Under the pieces are notes generated by a model. The model was given only the letters and a program-made list of their open reading frames with translations, did not search any database and was not told the origin of the DNA. A DNA stretch of 64,000 bases. It comes from Avena insularis (taxonomy: Eukaryota > Streptophyta > Magnoliopsida > Poales > Poaceae). Shown one piece after another: positions 36,439-48,329 of this stretch. Positions within the stretch are counted from its first letter, which is position 1. The number at the start of each line of letters is the position of its first letter. The stretch covers positions 531,882,682 through 531,946,681 of the forward strand of contig CM042684.1 in assembly GCA_023614405.1 (NCBI GenBank), given 5' to 3'. A program made the translations under genes and the position numbers.

Positions 36439-38270
36439 TGATGGGGCTGAGTTTCTGCACCAAAATAGGGTTATTGCAGTACTTGCAGCAGCAAATATTT
36501 AAAGAGTTTGTCCCGATGGGAGCTCGGTGAACACGACCCCGCGGCCACGTTATCAATGCGACCATGTTCGCACCCAAACCGTGATTTGGAAATAGCCTAT
36601 TCTATAAGTTGCTAGGATAAATGAATTTAAGATGTTTTGTAATAACTACTACTAGGACAGGAAGAAAACTAGAACAAAAGTAAAAGTGAAAAGAGGTGAA
36701 TGCAATGAGATGAAATATTAATGCTATGATTCCTCAAGTAATGTTGTGTATACCGGTGTGCATGATAAGTGCTTATGGAATAGTTGTTAACTATAATTGT
36801 GGCAGTCCCTCATATACCGTTGTCTCCCACCGTTGGTAAGTGGCAACTAGACAACTCAATTGTCCACACCCTCTTTGGACATGGGTCATCTCGTAAGAGA
36901 ATAGTGTATTAAGGTAACAAGACCAATCAAGGTAAACCAGAGCAAATGCATTAAGTTCTATGGACAATCGTACTCCTAAGCAAGTGTGCTATTCACAAGA
37001 TATCCCATCTGTCACTTTGGGGTTAAGCAATTCGCAACACTATACCTATCTATATCATGAGTGATCTTGAGGATCTCTGGGCGGTGCATCCTAAGCTTCT
37101 ATTGCCTCCACAAATCACTTATAGCAAATAGCCTATTAGTTCTACCCATGGACTTGTCAGGCCGATGGAAGAGTAGAGACTAATGATAAGTTTTGTGACA
37201 CTCCGTGAATCCCTAGTAAATTCCTCAACAATGGATTGGACGTCTCCAATCACTAGAATAATATCATGAATAGAAAAATGTAAAGAGAAAGCACAAACAT
37301 ATTAATTAACAAGAACACACCACACTTTAATTACTCAAATCATCATAACATTAATAAAAGGGGGTTCAAGCCATGTTACAACCCATCACGGAGATCATGA
37401 TGGGGAAGGATGAAGGAGTAGCGGCGATGGAGATGGTGATGAAGGCACGGTGATGGTGGCGTCAGCGTGATGATGGCGGCGTCCTCTTTCTCCTCCTCTT
37501 CTTGCTTGGATGGCTTGATGGTGTTGATAGAGATCTGGATCTTGGTGGAGCTGTAGAGGCTATGGAGGCGGCACGGCGGCAGGGCTCCGCCGTGGAGGCG
37601 GTAGATGTGATCTAGATCTTGTACATGGTGTATTGTGGCTTCCTCCTTTCTTCCCCCCTTTATATAGGCCTTGGGGGTGCCCTAGGATTCCCCCAATACC
37701 GTCATATGACTTAGGGAAGGTTCTAGAGCTTTTCTGGGGCGAAATCCCGTCGTTTACGACCTTTTTGGCAACTATACGGGTGGATCTATATGACCGGAAA
37801 AATAGCTCCCGCCGTATAGTTGTTCGTCAAACCGTCTGTACTCTTTAGTATTTTGGCCGCCATTTCTTAATACGAACTCCATTTTGGGTGTTCTTGGGCT
37901 CGTTGAGTTCGTATCGTCAAGGGCTACAACCCAATGGCCTTGGATATTTATTTTGAGAAGTTGGAAAAAATCACTTTTCCAACACCTCAAATGGCTAAGT
38001 CTGGTCCCTGCAGCTCCTCTATACTATGCTCACTTTGTTCCTTTTGCCTTTGTTTTATCCATAATCATCATCAACACCTACACACATGTCAAAGACAAGG
38101 TAGAGGGATAAAATTCTACCTAAACTACTAAATGTGCAAAGCTCATATTGAATTTAATAAAAACAAGTAATCATGCATATCAGGCATAGCAATAGTTAGA
38201 TGGAGCATGATATGATAGGCAAATGACATAATTTATATTGCTAAAAAGTGTTGTATTATCACAGCTATCA
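36439..38270 (-). repeat. 3' LTR of Athila-NA
   Basis: Almost identical to 42241-44056, apart from scattered substitutions and a 16-bp indel near 38205-38225. The TATA box on the minus strand is TATATAAAGG at 37657-37666. The TATACGG hairpin is about 100 bp upstream of it in the element sense (37768-37833). Confidence 0.95.
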
Positions 38271-38306
38271 ACTTCCCCAAGCTAGATCTTGCTTGTCCTT
38301 GAGCAA
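38271..38306 (-). other. Athila-NA polypurine tract and adjacent stem
   Basis: Minus-strand CTAGCTTGGGGAAGT (38271-38285) abuts the LTR. A weaker hairpin, TTGCT/AGCAA with a longer loop (38289-38306), sits where Athila-1 and Athila-2 have perfect 8-bp stems. Confidence 0.7.
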
Positions 38307-40330
38307 AAGGGATCGATAACTTAATGGATGTGATAATACTTATCATTGGAAATCAATGCACCGTATCCTTGTTTTTCCTGCAAGCTCAAAGCAAGAGAGC
38401 ACATAATCATACAAGGCAATATAAGCTCAGTTATATTATTCCAAACCACTAGATATTAGTCAAAAACTTCTATGCCCCATGTCAAAGTTAAATCTAGCTT
38501 GCAAGTAAACTTGTGATCCTTCTATACGCACTTTATTGTATTTTTATTTGTATAAGGCAAAGCTGAACACAGTTAGTTTTCAATCATAAATAGAAATAGA
38601 ATTTTACAATGTTGCCCACTCATGCCATCTATTAAAGTCTCTCAAGTGCAAACTTCGATTGTTGAGCTCATAGAAAATATATTTCTTAGTAACGAGACGA
38701 TGCCAAAAGAGTGGTATATGTTCAATCGAGACTGTATAGGCTAGGAAGGACACTCGTGACCATTACCAAGGTTTCCCTTTTTGGTATAATGATTTCTCAT
38801 AACGGTCAGAGGAGTATTCCGACTTTTTCTTTTAACGCGGGCCCATGAGAATACCAATGCATACCCAAATATAGCATTTTTGCTACATATGTTGGGCAAC
38901 TCATAGCCAAACTCCAAGAGTTTCCTCTTTTTGGATTGTCCAAAGGCCAGTGGAGTTGTTAGCATCCCATGTTGTGCGACAGTGGTGCAAGACACGCATA
39001 AAGCAATATCTCACTTTGATTTCTAAGACAAAATTTTGGCATATGTAATCTCTAAACTTTGAAACATCATTTCTTATTTGACAACTCACTCAGTAAGCAT
39101 CTATTAAGACCATCATTTCCAACACTATTGGGTCGTTTTACTCCATAACCATTCACTTAAGACAATTCTGAACAGTGATAACTAGCAAGTTTCGAAGAAC
39201 TTCTTTATTATATATTTTTTCTTTTCAAAATGTAGAGACATGGCAATGTATATTTAGAGGATCACAATATTTTTCACAATCTAGATAAAAGTTGAACAAG
39301 GTGCATCAAAGCTATGGCTTGTCTCCTATGAGGCCTAACATGAGCAAGTATATCCCTTATATAAATATGAACAAAACTCACCTAAGCAAGCATTCAAAAA
39401 CAGAGGGATACACAATAGCATGAAAACTTTTTAAGATAAAGAACTTTGCACAAGACTCTACGCATGCAAAATAACCTCCCCAAGCTAAGAATACCAACTT
39501 GAGAAGATCATAAAAACAAAAGAGAAAATGCAGTTATCAAAAGAGAGTATAAGAAGTGATTACCTCCCCAAGCTTAAGTTAAAGCAAGGGTGACACACTT
39601 TACCGTTGAGGTGCTTTTAACCTCTACCTTGATGGACAAAGAACCTTCGCTTCAATGAATGCTTCACGATCCGGTGTATGCCTTCCTTAAGAACCTAGTA
39701 GGAACAAGACTAGAAAGAAGACAAAATATTTTTGTGTTTTTGAAGACACGGGTTTGGCTCACAAGTGATAAAAATACAATTCCCACTAAGTCGGTTCATC
39801 AACCTAAGCACCACGCTTAAGTCAACAAACTAGTTCTAGAAGTGGCCTCTCCTAGATTATGATGAGGTGTAAGTGAGAAAAAATATGAAACACGAGTGTG
39901 CAGCCCCTATGTGCTTATTTAAAAGAGGTTCGAGTTGGAAGGTTTTACCAGACACTGATTGTTGAAACGTTGAATTGAAGCAACCAAGTGGCACATGCGA
40001 GTGTTTGCACGGTTGGCACTACCGTACACGTCATCACACAAGATTCAAGTCCCTGCAAAAATAACACGCAAAATAAAAGACAACGGTTTGGTGTACGAAT
40101 GAAGTTTGTTCACCCAACTAATGAAAGAAAACGAAAAGAAAACATGAACTACTAAAGAGAATTACAACTTAAGGAATTTCTGAGATAGAACTTTATTGTT
40201 TACATACGCTCGGCTTCTCTAAAACATGGGAGAAGGTCCCAGGTGGTGTTTCGAGGTTTTTAGAAGAAGAAGGAAGAAGAAAGAATAAAATTTTGAGCAA
40301 TGGTTACCTTCCAGTTAGCGTTTGAGGGGT
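38307..40330 (-). other. Athila-NA 3' noncoding region with two internal polypurine motifs
   Basis: About 2 kb without a credible ORF. Two extra copies of the polypurine motif lie on the minus strand at about 39473-39487 (TTAGCTTGGGGAGG) and 39563-39580 (TTAAGCTTGGGGAGG), roughly 1.2-1.3 kb before the terminal tract. The start near 38321 resembles the corresponding part of Athila-1. A 3' ORF, as in the other two Athila elements, is not present. Confidence 0.7.
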
Positions 40331-40334
40331 TTTC

Positions 40335-40616
40335 CCAACTATATGGGCGCAACTATACGGCCGGACCAAAAAGGTCCCGCCGTATAGTTGGTCGTCAAAC
40401 CTTCTGTATCCTGGAAAAGAAATTTTACAAAGTCAACGATAACTATACGGCCAGAACTATACGGCCGAAATTTTTATTCCCGCCGTATAGTTGGTCGTTA
40501 AACCTTCTGTATCCTAAAAAAGAAATTCGTCGATGGCAAAGATATCTATATGGCCAAACTATACGGCTGGAATTTTTATTTCCGCCGTATAGTTGGTCGT
40601 TAAACCTTCTGTATAC
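40335..40616 (+). repeat. TATACGG hairpin array of Athila-NA (three copies, about 103-bp period)
   Basis: Hairpins at 40351-40389, 40455-40492 and 40557-40594, spaced 104 and 102 bp. Each has arms AACTATACGGC and GCCGTATAGTT with an inner GGAAT/ATTCC-like pairing around a T-rich loop, followed by GGTCGTTAAACCTTCTGTAT. Two of the three units carry an additional AACTATA-type half upstream. The array lies just downstream of the element ORF. Confidence 0.88.
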
Positions 40617-40958
40617 ACCAAAAAAATTCTATTTCTTCGAGAGTTCTTTCTTATCCTGAAACTTAGCGAAACACCATGTTTTGACGGTAAAATAACAACT
40701 TTAATTTTCGACCAACAAATACATATACTTGAAGGATTCACCTGAAACTGATTTTCTCCTCCTTTTTACCGAGTTTATGCAACACATAATATAGTGACAA
40801 TAAATTCTGCCTTTTGAAAACTACCACAAGATTACTCTAATAGCAAGACATGCGAAGAATAAAAGTGCCAATGCAACAATGAATGCAACTAGACTCAAGA
40901 CACAAAACTAAGAAATACACCTAGTAACTTCCGGGTTGCCTCCAGGGAAGCGCTCTCT
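40617..40958 (-). other. Athila-NA spacer between ORF and hairpin array
   Basis: About 340 bp, AT-rich, with no coding signal. It is the 3' untranslated segment of the element ORF. Confidence 0.6.
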
Positions 40959-42086
40959 TTAAAGCCATAAAGCCAGGCTAGGATGCTCCATACATTTCCA
41001 ACCTGGATCCCAAGGGATATCGACTCGAGGTGAGGTTGTACATACCAGCTTGGAGCATCTTGAAGTAGAGTTCGGTCGGAGTCGTACCCGCTTACGGTGC
41101 ATCGGCATCATGTAGATGAACAAGTTCTCGCTTTCAAGCGAGTGTTGATGCACCAAGCTTGGTGAACATGCCTCTGTGTACAGCTGCAATGAGAGGATTT
41201 GAGATTCATATAAAATTCTTAAATCTTTACCTTGGTTACCTGTGTAGGGGAACACTGCATAGTATTCTTCCTTCATAGCAGGGAGTTCAGGACCCTGCAT
41301 GTTAGTATAGCAAGGTTCTATCTCTAGTTCATTATTATTAATGCTCCCCATATGAGTGTCTAGGCACAAGGCCTCCGCAGAACAATTACCAACAGTTTTA
41401 GCATCATAAAAATCACTACTAGAGTGAGAGGCATCACAAACAAAAGTTGTAGTGTGACTCTCTTTGTCAACCTCACCTTTTTGTTCCTCCTTTTCATCGA
41501 CTAGTGTTTTAATAGCAATGATAGAATCAAAATTAGGAGTCGAAGGTGTGAGCCAGTGATCAATCCATTCTTCCTCCTTGTGCTCCTTTTCCTCTTCGCT
41601 CTTTAGTGAGTCCTGCAAAAGGTTATCTTTCTTCATGGCGGTTTTAGTCCGCTTCAAATAATATGATACCAATGCATTATTACTTAAATTATTGTCGCAA
41701 AAGAGGAATATGAGGTATACTAAATTAAAAACTCCATCAACTGCTTCACTTTCAACATCAATACTTCCTAGTCTAAATACCATTTCATATGCACCTTTGA
41801 AAAGAACGTATTCTAGTACCTCCAAACTAGCATAGGATTTATCTCTATTATAATTTGCTAGAGTAGGATTGTTGGAACACTTACATTGAAAATTAAGGTG
41901 ATCATCTGTTATACAAATTGTGCAATAATATCCATCATTAGCATGCAACCATAATGAATGCCATTCCAATTGGTCCAGCAATTTCTTTATCAGCTCATGT
42001 CTAGCAACCAGGCTTGATGAACTTGAATCCTTTATCTCCTCCAATGCCTGTATTATCTCTAGAAAAAATTTTATCTCGGAAGACAT
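40959..42086 (-). CDS. Athila-NA private ORF, 375 codons, unknown function
   Basis: Open from ATG at 42084-42086 (context AATCATGT) to the stop at 40959. A four-codon extension upstream begins with TTG and is unlikely to be used. It lies about 130 bp after the primer site, in the gag position, but has no gag, protease or RT motif. The N-terminal third is leucine-rich and helical (FFLEIIQALEEIKD) with several Cys (GYYCTICITDDHLNFQCKC). A middle hydrophobic stretch (VFNLVYLIFLFC) is followed by a Glu/Lys-rich acidic segment. The C-terminus has a basic patch (HRKRVRLRP) and further Cys. I do not recognise the family. Lack of stops in a 1.1-kb AT-rich ORF suggests recent constraint or youth. Confidence 0.65.
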   Translation of the reverse strand: MSSEIKFFLEIIQALEEIKDSSSSSLVARHELIKKLLDQLEWHSLWLHANDGYYCTICITDDHLNFQCKCSNNPTLANYNRDKSYASLEVLEYVLFKGAYEMVFRLGSIDVESEAVDGVFNLVYLIFLFCDNNLSNNALVSYYLKRTKTAMKKDNLLQDSLKSEEEKEHKEEEWIDHWLTPSTPNFDSIIAIKTLVDEKEEQKGEVDKESHTTTFVCDASHSSSDFYDAKTVGNCSAEALCLDTHMGSINNNELEIEPCYTNMQGPELPAMKEEYYAVFPYTGNQGKDLRILYESQILSLQLYTEACSPSLVHQHSLESENLFIYMMPMHRKRVRLRPNSTSRCSKLVCTTSPRVDIPWDPGWKCMEHPSLALWL

Positions 42087-42219
42087 GATTAGTAGCAACA
42101 GTTTTTATAAATTTTTGGTTTTGTAATTTTTTTGATTGTTTTCAATATAAAAGAAAGCAGTAAGATAATAGCAACAAACTGAAATAAACTATGTGCGAGT
42201 GGATAACTGAACGCTTTGC

Positions 42220-42237
42220 TCCCCGGCAACGGCGCCA
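42220..42237 (-). other. Primer binding site of Athila-NA
   Basis: Minus-strand TGGCGCCGTTGCCGGGGA, 3 nt inside the 5' LTR. The same tRNA-Asp-type site as in the full-length Athila elements links this element to that lineage. Confidence 0.9.
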
Positions 42238-42240
42238 ATT

Positions 42241-44056
42241 TGATGGGGCTGAGTTCCTGCACCAAAACAGGGTTATTGCAGTACTTGCAGCAGCAAATAT
42301 TTAAAGAGTTTGTCTTGATGGGAGCTCGGCGAACACGACCCCGCATCCACGTTGTCAATGCGACCACATTCGCACCCAAACCGTGATTTGGAAATAGCCT
42401 ATTCTATAAGTTGCTAGGATAAATGAATTTAAGATGTTTTGTAATAACTACTACTAGGACTGGAAGAAAACTAGAACAGAAGTAAAACTGAAAAGAGGTG
42501 AATGCAATGAGATGAAATATTAATGCTATGATTCCTTAAGTAATGTTGTGTATACCGGTGTGCATGATAAGTGCTTATGGAATAGCTGTTAACTATAATT
42601 GTGGCTGTCCCTCATATACTGTTGTCTCCCACCGTTGGTAAGTGGCAACTAGACAACTCAATTGTCCGCACCCTCTTCGGACATGGGTCATCTCGTAAGA
42701 GAATAGTGTATTAAGGTAACAAGACCAATCAAGGTAAACCAGAGCAAAGGCATTAAGTTCTATGGACAACCGTACTCCTAAGCAAGTGTGCTAGTCACAA
42801 GATATCCCATATGTCACTTTGGGGTCAAGCAATTCGCAACACTATACCTATCTATATCATGAGTGATCTTGAGGATCTCTGGGCGGTGCATCCTAAGCTG
42901 CTATTGCCTTCGCAAATCACTTATAGCAAATAGCCTATTAGTTCTACCCATGGACTTGTCAGGCCCATGGAAGAGTAGAGACTAACGATAAGTTTTGTGA
43001 CACCCCGTGAATCCCTAGTAAATTCCTCAACAATGGATTGGACGTCTCCAATCACTAGAATAATATCATGAATAGAACAATGTAAAGAGAAAGCACAAAC
43101 ATATTAATTAACAAGAACACACCACACTTCAATTACTCAAATCATCATAACATTAATAAAAGGGGGTTCAAGCCATGTTACAACCCATCACGGAGATCAT
43201 GATGGGGAAGCATGAAGGAGTAGTGGCGATGGAGATGGTGATGAAGGCGCGGTGATGGTGGCATCGGCGTGATGACGGCGGCGTCCTCCTTCTCCTCCTC
43301 TTCTTGCTTGGATGGCTTGACGGTGTTGATGGAGATCTGGATCTTGGTGGAGCTGTAGAGGCTATGGAGGCGGCACGGCGGCATGGCACCGCCGTAGAGG
43401 CGGTAGATGGGATCTAGATCTTGTATATGGTGTATTGTGGCTTCCTCCTTTCTTCCCCCCTTTATATAGGCCTTGGGGGTGCCCTAGGGTTCCCCCAATA
43501 CCATCATATGACTTAGAGAAGGTTCTAGAGCTTTTCTAGGGAAAAATCCTGTCGTTTGTGACCTTTTTGGCTACTATACAGGCGGAGCTATATGACCGGA
43601 AAAATATCTCCCGCCGTATAGTTACTCGTCAAACCGTCTGTACCCTTTAGTATTTTGGCCACCATTTCTTCATACGAACTCTGTTTTGGGTGTTCTTGGG
43701 CTCGTTGAGTTCGTATCATCGAGGTATACAACCCTGTCTTCTTGGATCTTTATTTTGAGAAGTTGGAAAAATTCACTTTTCCAACACCTCAAATGGCTAA
43801 GTCTGGTCCCTGCAGCTCCTCCATACTATGCTCACTTTGTTCCTTTTGCCTTTGTTTTATCCATAATCATCTTCAACTCCTACACACATGTTAAAGACAA
43901 GGAAGAGGGATAAAATTCTACCTAAACTACTAAATGTGCAAAGCTCATATTGAATTTAATAAAAACAAGTAATCATGCATATCAGGCATAGCAATAGTTA
44001 GATGGAGCATGATATAATTTATATTGCTAAAAAGTGTTGTATTATCACAGCCATCA
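42241..44056 (-). repeat. 5' LTR of Athila-NA
   Basis: TGATGGGGCTGAG to CACAGCCATCA. The TATA box on the minus strand is TATATAAAGG at 43459-43468, with the TATACGG hairpin region at 43570-43636 upstream. High identity to the other LTR points to a young insertion. Confidence 0.95.
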
Positions 44057-44653
44057 GGGCTCATATGAGAATACATTGATGCAATGATAGGGGTTGGAAG
44101 GTCCACTATTGACAGAAACCGTTTTCCAATACTTTGAGTTGCATTGGAGGGATTATATTTCGGGGAGCAATGAACTTATTGCTATGGTGGGACATTTATG
44201 TCTTAATATGCTTAGATGTTCATGTGAATGGCTCTAGGACCCATCGTAAGTGGTGTATTTTTCTCATATTTATGGCTGCACCTAATTTAGGCTCCGCCCT
44301 AAGGGAATAAAACTTGACAACATATTCACCATATTGTGTAGAAATCTTTATGCTAAGTAAATCCATGCCGCCCTCGGGAACGTTTATCACATATAAGTAC
44401 ACACACACTTGAGCTTGTCCTCTTGCTGCATAGAGGATTGGGTTTTCTCTCATTGAGAGCATTTACTTATTGCTATTTACTTTCAGCACTTTATATTCTT
44501 GCAAACTACAAACCCAAAAACACCAAATCTACTGCATTTACTATTATTTCCTTTGTCAAATTTGCTAACCAATACCCTCAACTCCTCGTTGGTTCGACAA
44601 CCTTTCTTTATTGAAAAGTACTATGATTGATCTCCTGCACTTGGGAGCCACCA
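44057..44653 (+). repeat. Athila-2 5' LTR, right fragment
   Basis: It continues the LTR from GGGCT and matches 56451-57049. It ends GGGAGCCACCA, 11 nt before the primer site. Confidence 0.92.
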
Positions 44654-44664
44654 AGACACTTTTC

Positions 44665-44682
44665 TGGCGCCATTGTCGGGGA
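44665..44682 (+). other. Primer binding site of Athila-2
   Basis: TGGCGCCATTGTCGGGGA, one base from the Athila tRNA-Asp-type site. Confidence 0.9.
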
Positions 44683-44755
44683 GCGTTGTGCTATTGGTAA
44701 GCTGTTTGGTAAGAAAACTTGAAATCTGTTTTTATCTTTTTACTGTTGTTTTATC

Positions 44756-46920
44756 ATGGCTTTCTCAAACCATAAAGGATTGGAACTCACCTTATTTGAG
44801 TACCTTCATGATAACGATAAAGAGAAGGTTGAGAAGCCTACCGAACCAAAAATTGAATATCAATTCCTATTGGTATTGTCCAGAGAGCTAGGGAGGTAAC
44901 TTTTGCAGGTGATGGAAGCCAAATTGCTATGGGGCATTTATATGAAATTGAAGAACTATGTTCCCTATTTAGACTTGCAAGTATTTATGAGAATGAAGTG
45001 AGAAGGAAGCTATTATATGTATCTCTATCTGGTAAAGCTCGTGAATGGTATAGATCTCTAGATGATAAATACCGTCTTGATTGGGCCAATTTGAGGAAGG
45101 ATTTCTATCTTAAATATTATACTACTAAAGAAGCTTATGATGATCGTTGCCATATTTATAACTTTTGGCCACATAATGGAGAAAGTATTGCTCAAGCTTG
45201 GGGGAGATTAAAGGGTCTTCTTCATAAAAATCCAGGTCATGGTATTCCTGAAAGCATTATCTTAATAAGCTTTTATGTGAGATTACCTCAGCATCATAGG
45301 GACTTCCTGGATAATTCTTCTAGAGGAAGTTTCACTAATAAAAATCAAAAGGAGGCAACAGACTTATTGGAAACTATTTCTCAAAATACTGATGCTTGGG
45401 ATCTTGACAAAGATAGTAAACCAGATTTGGAATATGAATATTCATGTGTAGAGAATTTCTCTACTTCTATATTATTTGAGGAACTTAAGAACATGTTTGG
45501 TGTTGACCCTCATGTTTTAGTAGAAATTGCTAAATCTTTTGCTAACCATCTTAATATCCCAAAGAAAGGATTTAATGTATTTGTTGAACCTCTTAAAAAT
45601 TTTGAATATTTTTCTAAAGTTGTGAAACAGGTTCATCAAGTCTCATCTCCTAAGATAGAAGAAATTTTTGAAGGTCCTCCTTATCCAAGCAAAGTGAAGG
45701 GAAATTTACTCACTAATATTACTAATAATAGTGCTAGAAGATGTCATGAACCATATGAACAAATTCAAGTCCAACATCAAATTTTGGCCATTAAAGAATT
45801 GAATGAAGAAATACCTTGTGATGTTTATTTATGCGAAGATTCTACCAAGGTAATAAAAGGTAACACCACTAGAGTTGGGAAACCTATCATATCATGTACT
45901 ATTGGGACTTCATGTTATCATGGACTTTGTGATATTGGAGCAAGTATAAGTGTGATTCCATATTCTTTATATCTTGAAATCAAGCTTGACATTGATCCCA
46001 TCAACATGGAAGAGACATGTATAACTATCCAACTTGCTAATAAAGAGTATATTTGTCCTCTTGGTATTGTTAGAGATGTTGAAGTGCTAGTTGGGAAGAT
46101 TAAATATCCTGCTGATTTCATTGTGTTTGGTTGCTCCCAAGATGCATTTTGTCCTATTATATTTGGTAGACCTTTCCTACATATTGTTGGTGCTGAAATT
46201 AATTTGCTAAAAGAGAAAGTATTCATTAAATTTGCTGGTGAAAGACTTGAGTTTAACTTTTCAAAGTTTACTGATAAACATTTAGAAAAGGAAAAATTCT
46301 CTAAAGATATAGTGGAGACTCTTGCTTTGGTGGTAGTCGCTTCATCGGACGCGGTGGAACAATATGTGCTAAATCAAGAGGAGCCATTTGATGATGAAGA
46401 GAAAGATGCTATAGAACAAATACTATCTCAACAATCACCACAACTACAATTACATATTCCCCCTGATAATCTAGGAGAACTACCACCACCTAAAGAATAT
46501 CCTAGTTTTGAACTTAAACCATTGCCTGAAGATATGAAATATGCATTCCTTGATGATAAGAAAATATATCCTGTTATTATTAGTGCTAACCTTTCGGATG
46601 AAGAAGAATCCCAATTGCTAGAAGTATTGGGAGCTCATAGGCCATCCATTGGCTATTCACTTGATGATTTGAAAGGTATAAGCCCCCCTTTATGCATGCA
46701 TAAGATTAACTTAGAAGAAGATGCAAAGCCGGTTGTTGACTATCAACGCCTTCTTCATCCAAGAATGAAAGAAGTAGTAAAAAAAGAGGTAATAAAACTC
46801 ATTGAGGCAGGTATTATCTATCCAATAGCTGATAGTAAATGGGTAAGTCATGTTCATTATGTGCCTAAAAAGGGTGGAATCAATGTGCTTTCAAATGATG
46901 AAAATGAACTTATTGCTTAA
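44756..46920 (+). pseudogene. Athila-2 gag, protease and start of RT
   Basis: Gag probably starts at ATG 44756 (MAFSNHKGLELTLFEYLHDN) and shifts frame near 44850. From 44929 the frame is open for 663 codons. The capsid core has LFRLASIYENEVRRKLLYVS, SGKAREWYRSLDDKY and FWPHNGESIAQAW. The protease has YHGLCDIGASISVIPYSLYL and FCPIIFGRPFL. RT begins with LDDLKGISPP and MKEVVKKEVIKLIEAGIIYP. TAA at 46918-46920, where Gln is expected, interrupts the RT. Confidence 0.88.
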
Positions 46921-48000
46921 TGTATCATTATTGGTTATAGAATGTGCACTGATTATAGGAAACTTAATAAGGCAACTCATAAAGATCGTTATCCTTTACC
47001 ATTCATTGATCAAATGCTTGAAAGATTATCCAAACACTCTCACTTTTGTTATTTAGATGGTTATTCAGGTTTCTCACAGATTTCGGTGCACAATGATGAT
47101 CAAGAGAAGACTACTTTCAGATGTCCCTTTGGTACTTATGCTTGTAGGAGAATGCCCTTCGGTTTGTGCAATGCTCCTGCTACTTTTCAAATATGCATGA
47201 ATGCTATATTTGCTGATTATATTGAGAAAATTATGGAAGTATTCATGGATGAAGTTTCTGTGTATGGTACCTCTTTTGAAAACTGCTTGTTCAATCTTAA
47301 CAAAGTTTTGCAGCATTGTGAGGACCAACACTTAGTCCTAAATTGGGAGAAGTGCCATTTCATGGTGACAGAAGGTGTTGTTCTTGGACACCGAGTTTTA
47401 GGTAGAGGCATTGAAGTGGACTGCGCCAAGGTAGAAGCTATAGAAAAGCTACCATATCATAGGGATATAAGAGGTATAAGAAGCTTTCTTGGTCATGGTG
47501 GTTTCTATAGAAGGTTTATCAAAGACTTTTCAAAAATATCCAAGCCTCTAACAAATCTTTTGCAAAAAGATGTTCCATTCTCTTTTAATGATGACTGTGT
47601 AGAGTCTTTTAATGTTTTAAAGAATGCTTTGATAAGTGCTCCTACAATTCAACCTCCTCATTGGAATTTTCCATTTGAAATCATGTGTGATGCTAGTGAT
47701 TATGCTGTAGGTGCTGTTTTAGGCCAAAGAGTTGGTAAGAAACTTAATGTGATATATTATGCTAGTAAAACTCTAGATGGCGCCCAAAGAAATTATGCTA
47801 CAACTGAAAAAGAATCCTTGGCTATAATTTTTGCATGTGATAAGTTTAGACCTTATATTGTAGATTCTAAAGTAATAGTACACACTGATCATTCTGCTAT
47901 TAAATACCTTATGAACAAGAAATATGCTAAGCCTAGACTTATAAGATGGGTTCTTTTACTACAAGAATTTGACCTACATATTGTTGATAGGAAAGGTTAG
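46921..48000 (+). pseudogene. Athila-2 RT and RNase H with altered catalytic box
   Basis: Same frame, open to a TAG at 47998. RT motifs: [51 protein letters not shown], then FMDEVSVYG. The second Asp of the usual FMDD box is Glu (GAA, 47251-47253). RNase H follows: [42 protein letters not shown]. In Ty3/Gypsy RT both Asp bind the catalytic metals, so this copy is probably inactive even apart from the stops. Confidence 0.88.
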
Positions 48001-48329
48001 GACAACTCGGTAGCTGATCATTTGTCTAGAATGGAAAATATTCCGGTAGATCTTATTCCTAGTAATGATAGATTTGCAAATGAACAACTAGCAAACATTA
48101 ATGTATCTGCTGTTAGAGTAGATTCACCATGGTTTGCTGATTATGCTAATTTCATTGTTGAAAAAGTTATGCCACCACACTTCACCTACCAACAAAGAAA
48201 TTCTTTTATGATCTTAGGCATTATTTTTGGGATGATCCATTTCTTTATAAGAAAAGTGTAGACGATATTATTAGATGTTGTGTGCCTGAGTTTGAGCAGC
48301 AGGTTATCATAAGGGATTGTCATGACAAC
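48001..48329 (+). pseudogene. Athila-2 integrase, N-terminal part
   Basis: It continues in frame through VADHLSRMENI and WFADYANFIV, then shifts frame near 48200, after which VPEFEQQVIIRDCHD is readable. It is cut by the solo LTR after ACAAC (48325-48329). The HHCC zinc-binding domain begins here and continues at 52304. Confidence 0.8.

Larger units (their letters stand above)
36439..44056 (-). mobile_element. Athila-NA: non-autonomous Athila-type element with a private ORF
   Basis: LTRs of about 1.82 kb (36439-38270 and 42241-44056), TGATGGGG to CCATCA or CTATCA, and a perfect GGGCT target duplication (36434-36438, 44057-44061). The primer site TGGCGCCGTTGCCGGGGA is at 42220-42237 on the minus strand. 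The interior is only about 4 kb with no gag, protease, RT or integrase. It has one ORF of 375 codons where gag-pol should start, then a TATACGG hairpin array, noncoding DNA and a polypurine tract. It must rely on other elements to move. Confidence 0.93.

Noticed and set aside
37884..38111. 75-codon ORF repeated at 43686-43913
   Set aside because: It lies in the LTRs of Athila-NA. No start context or family similarity supports a protein.
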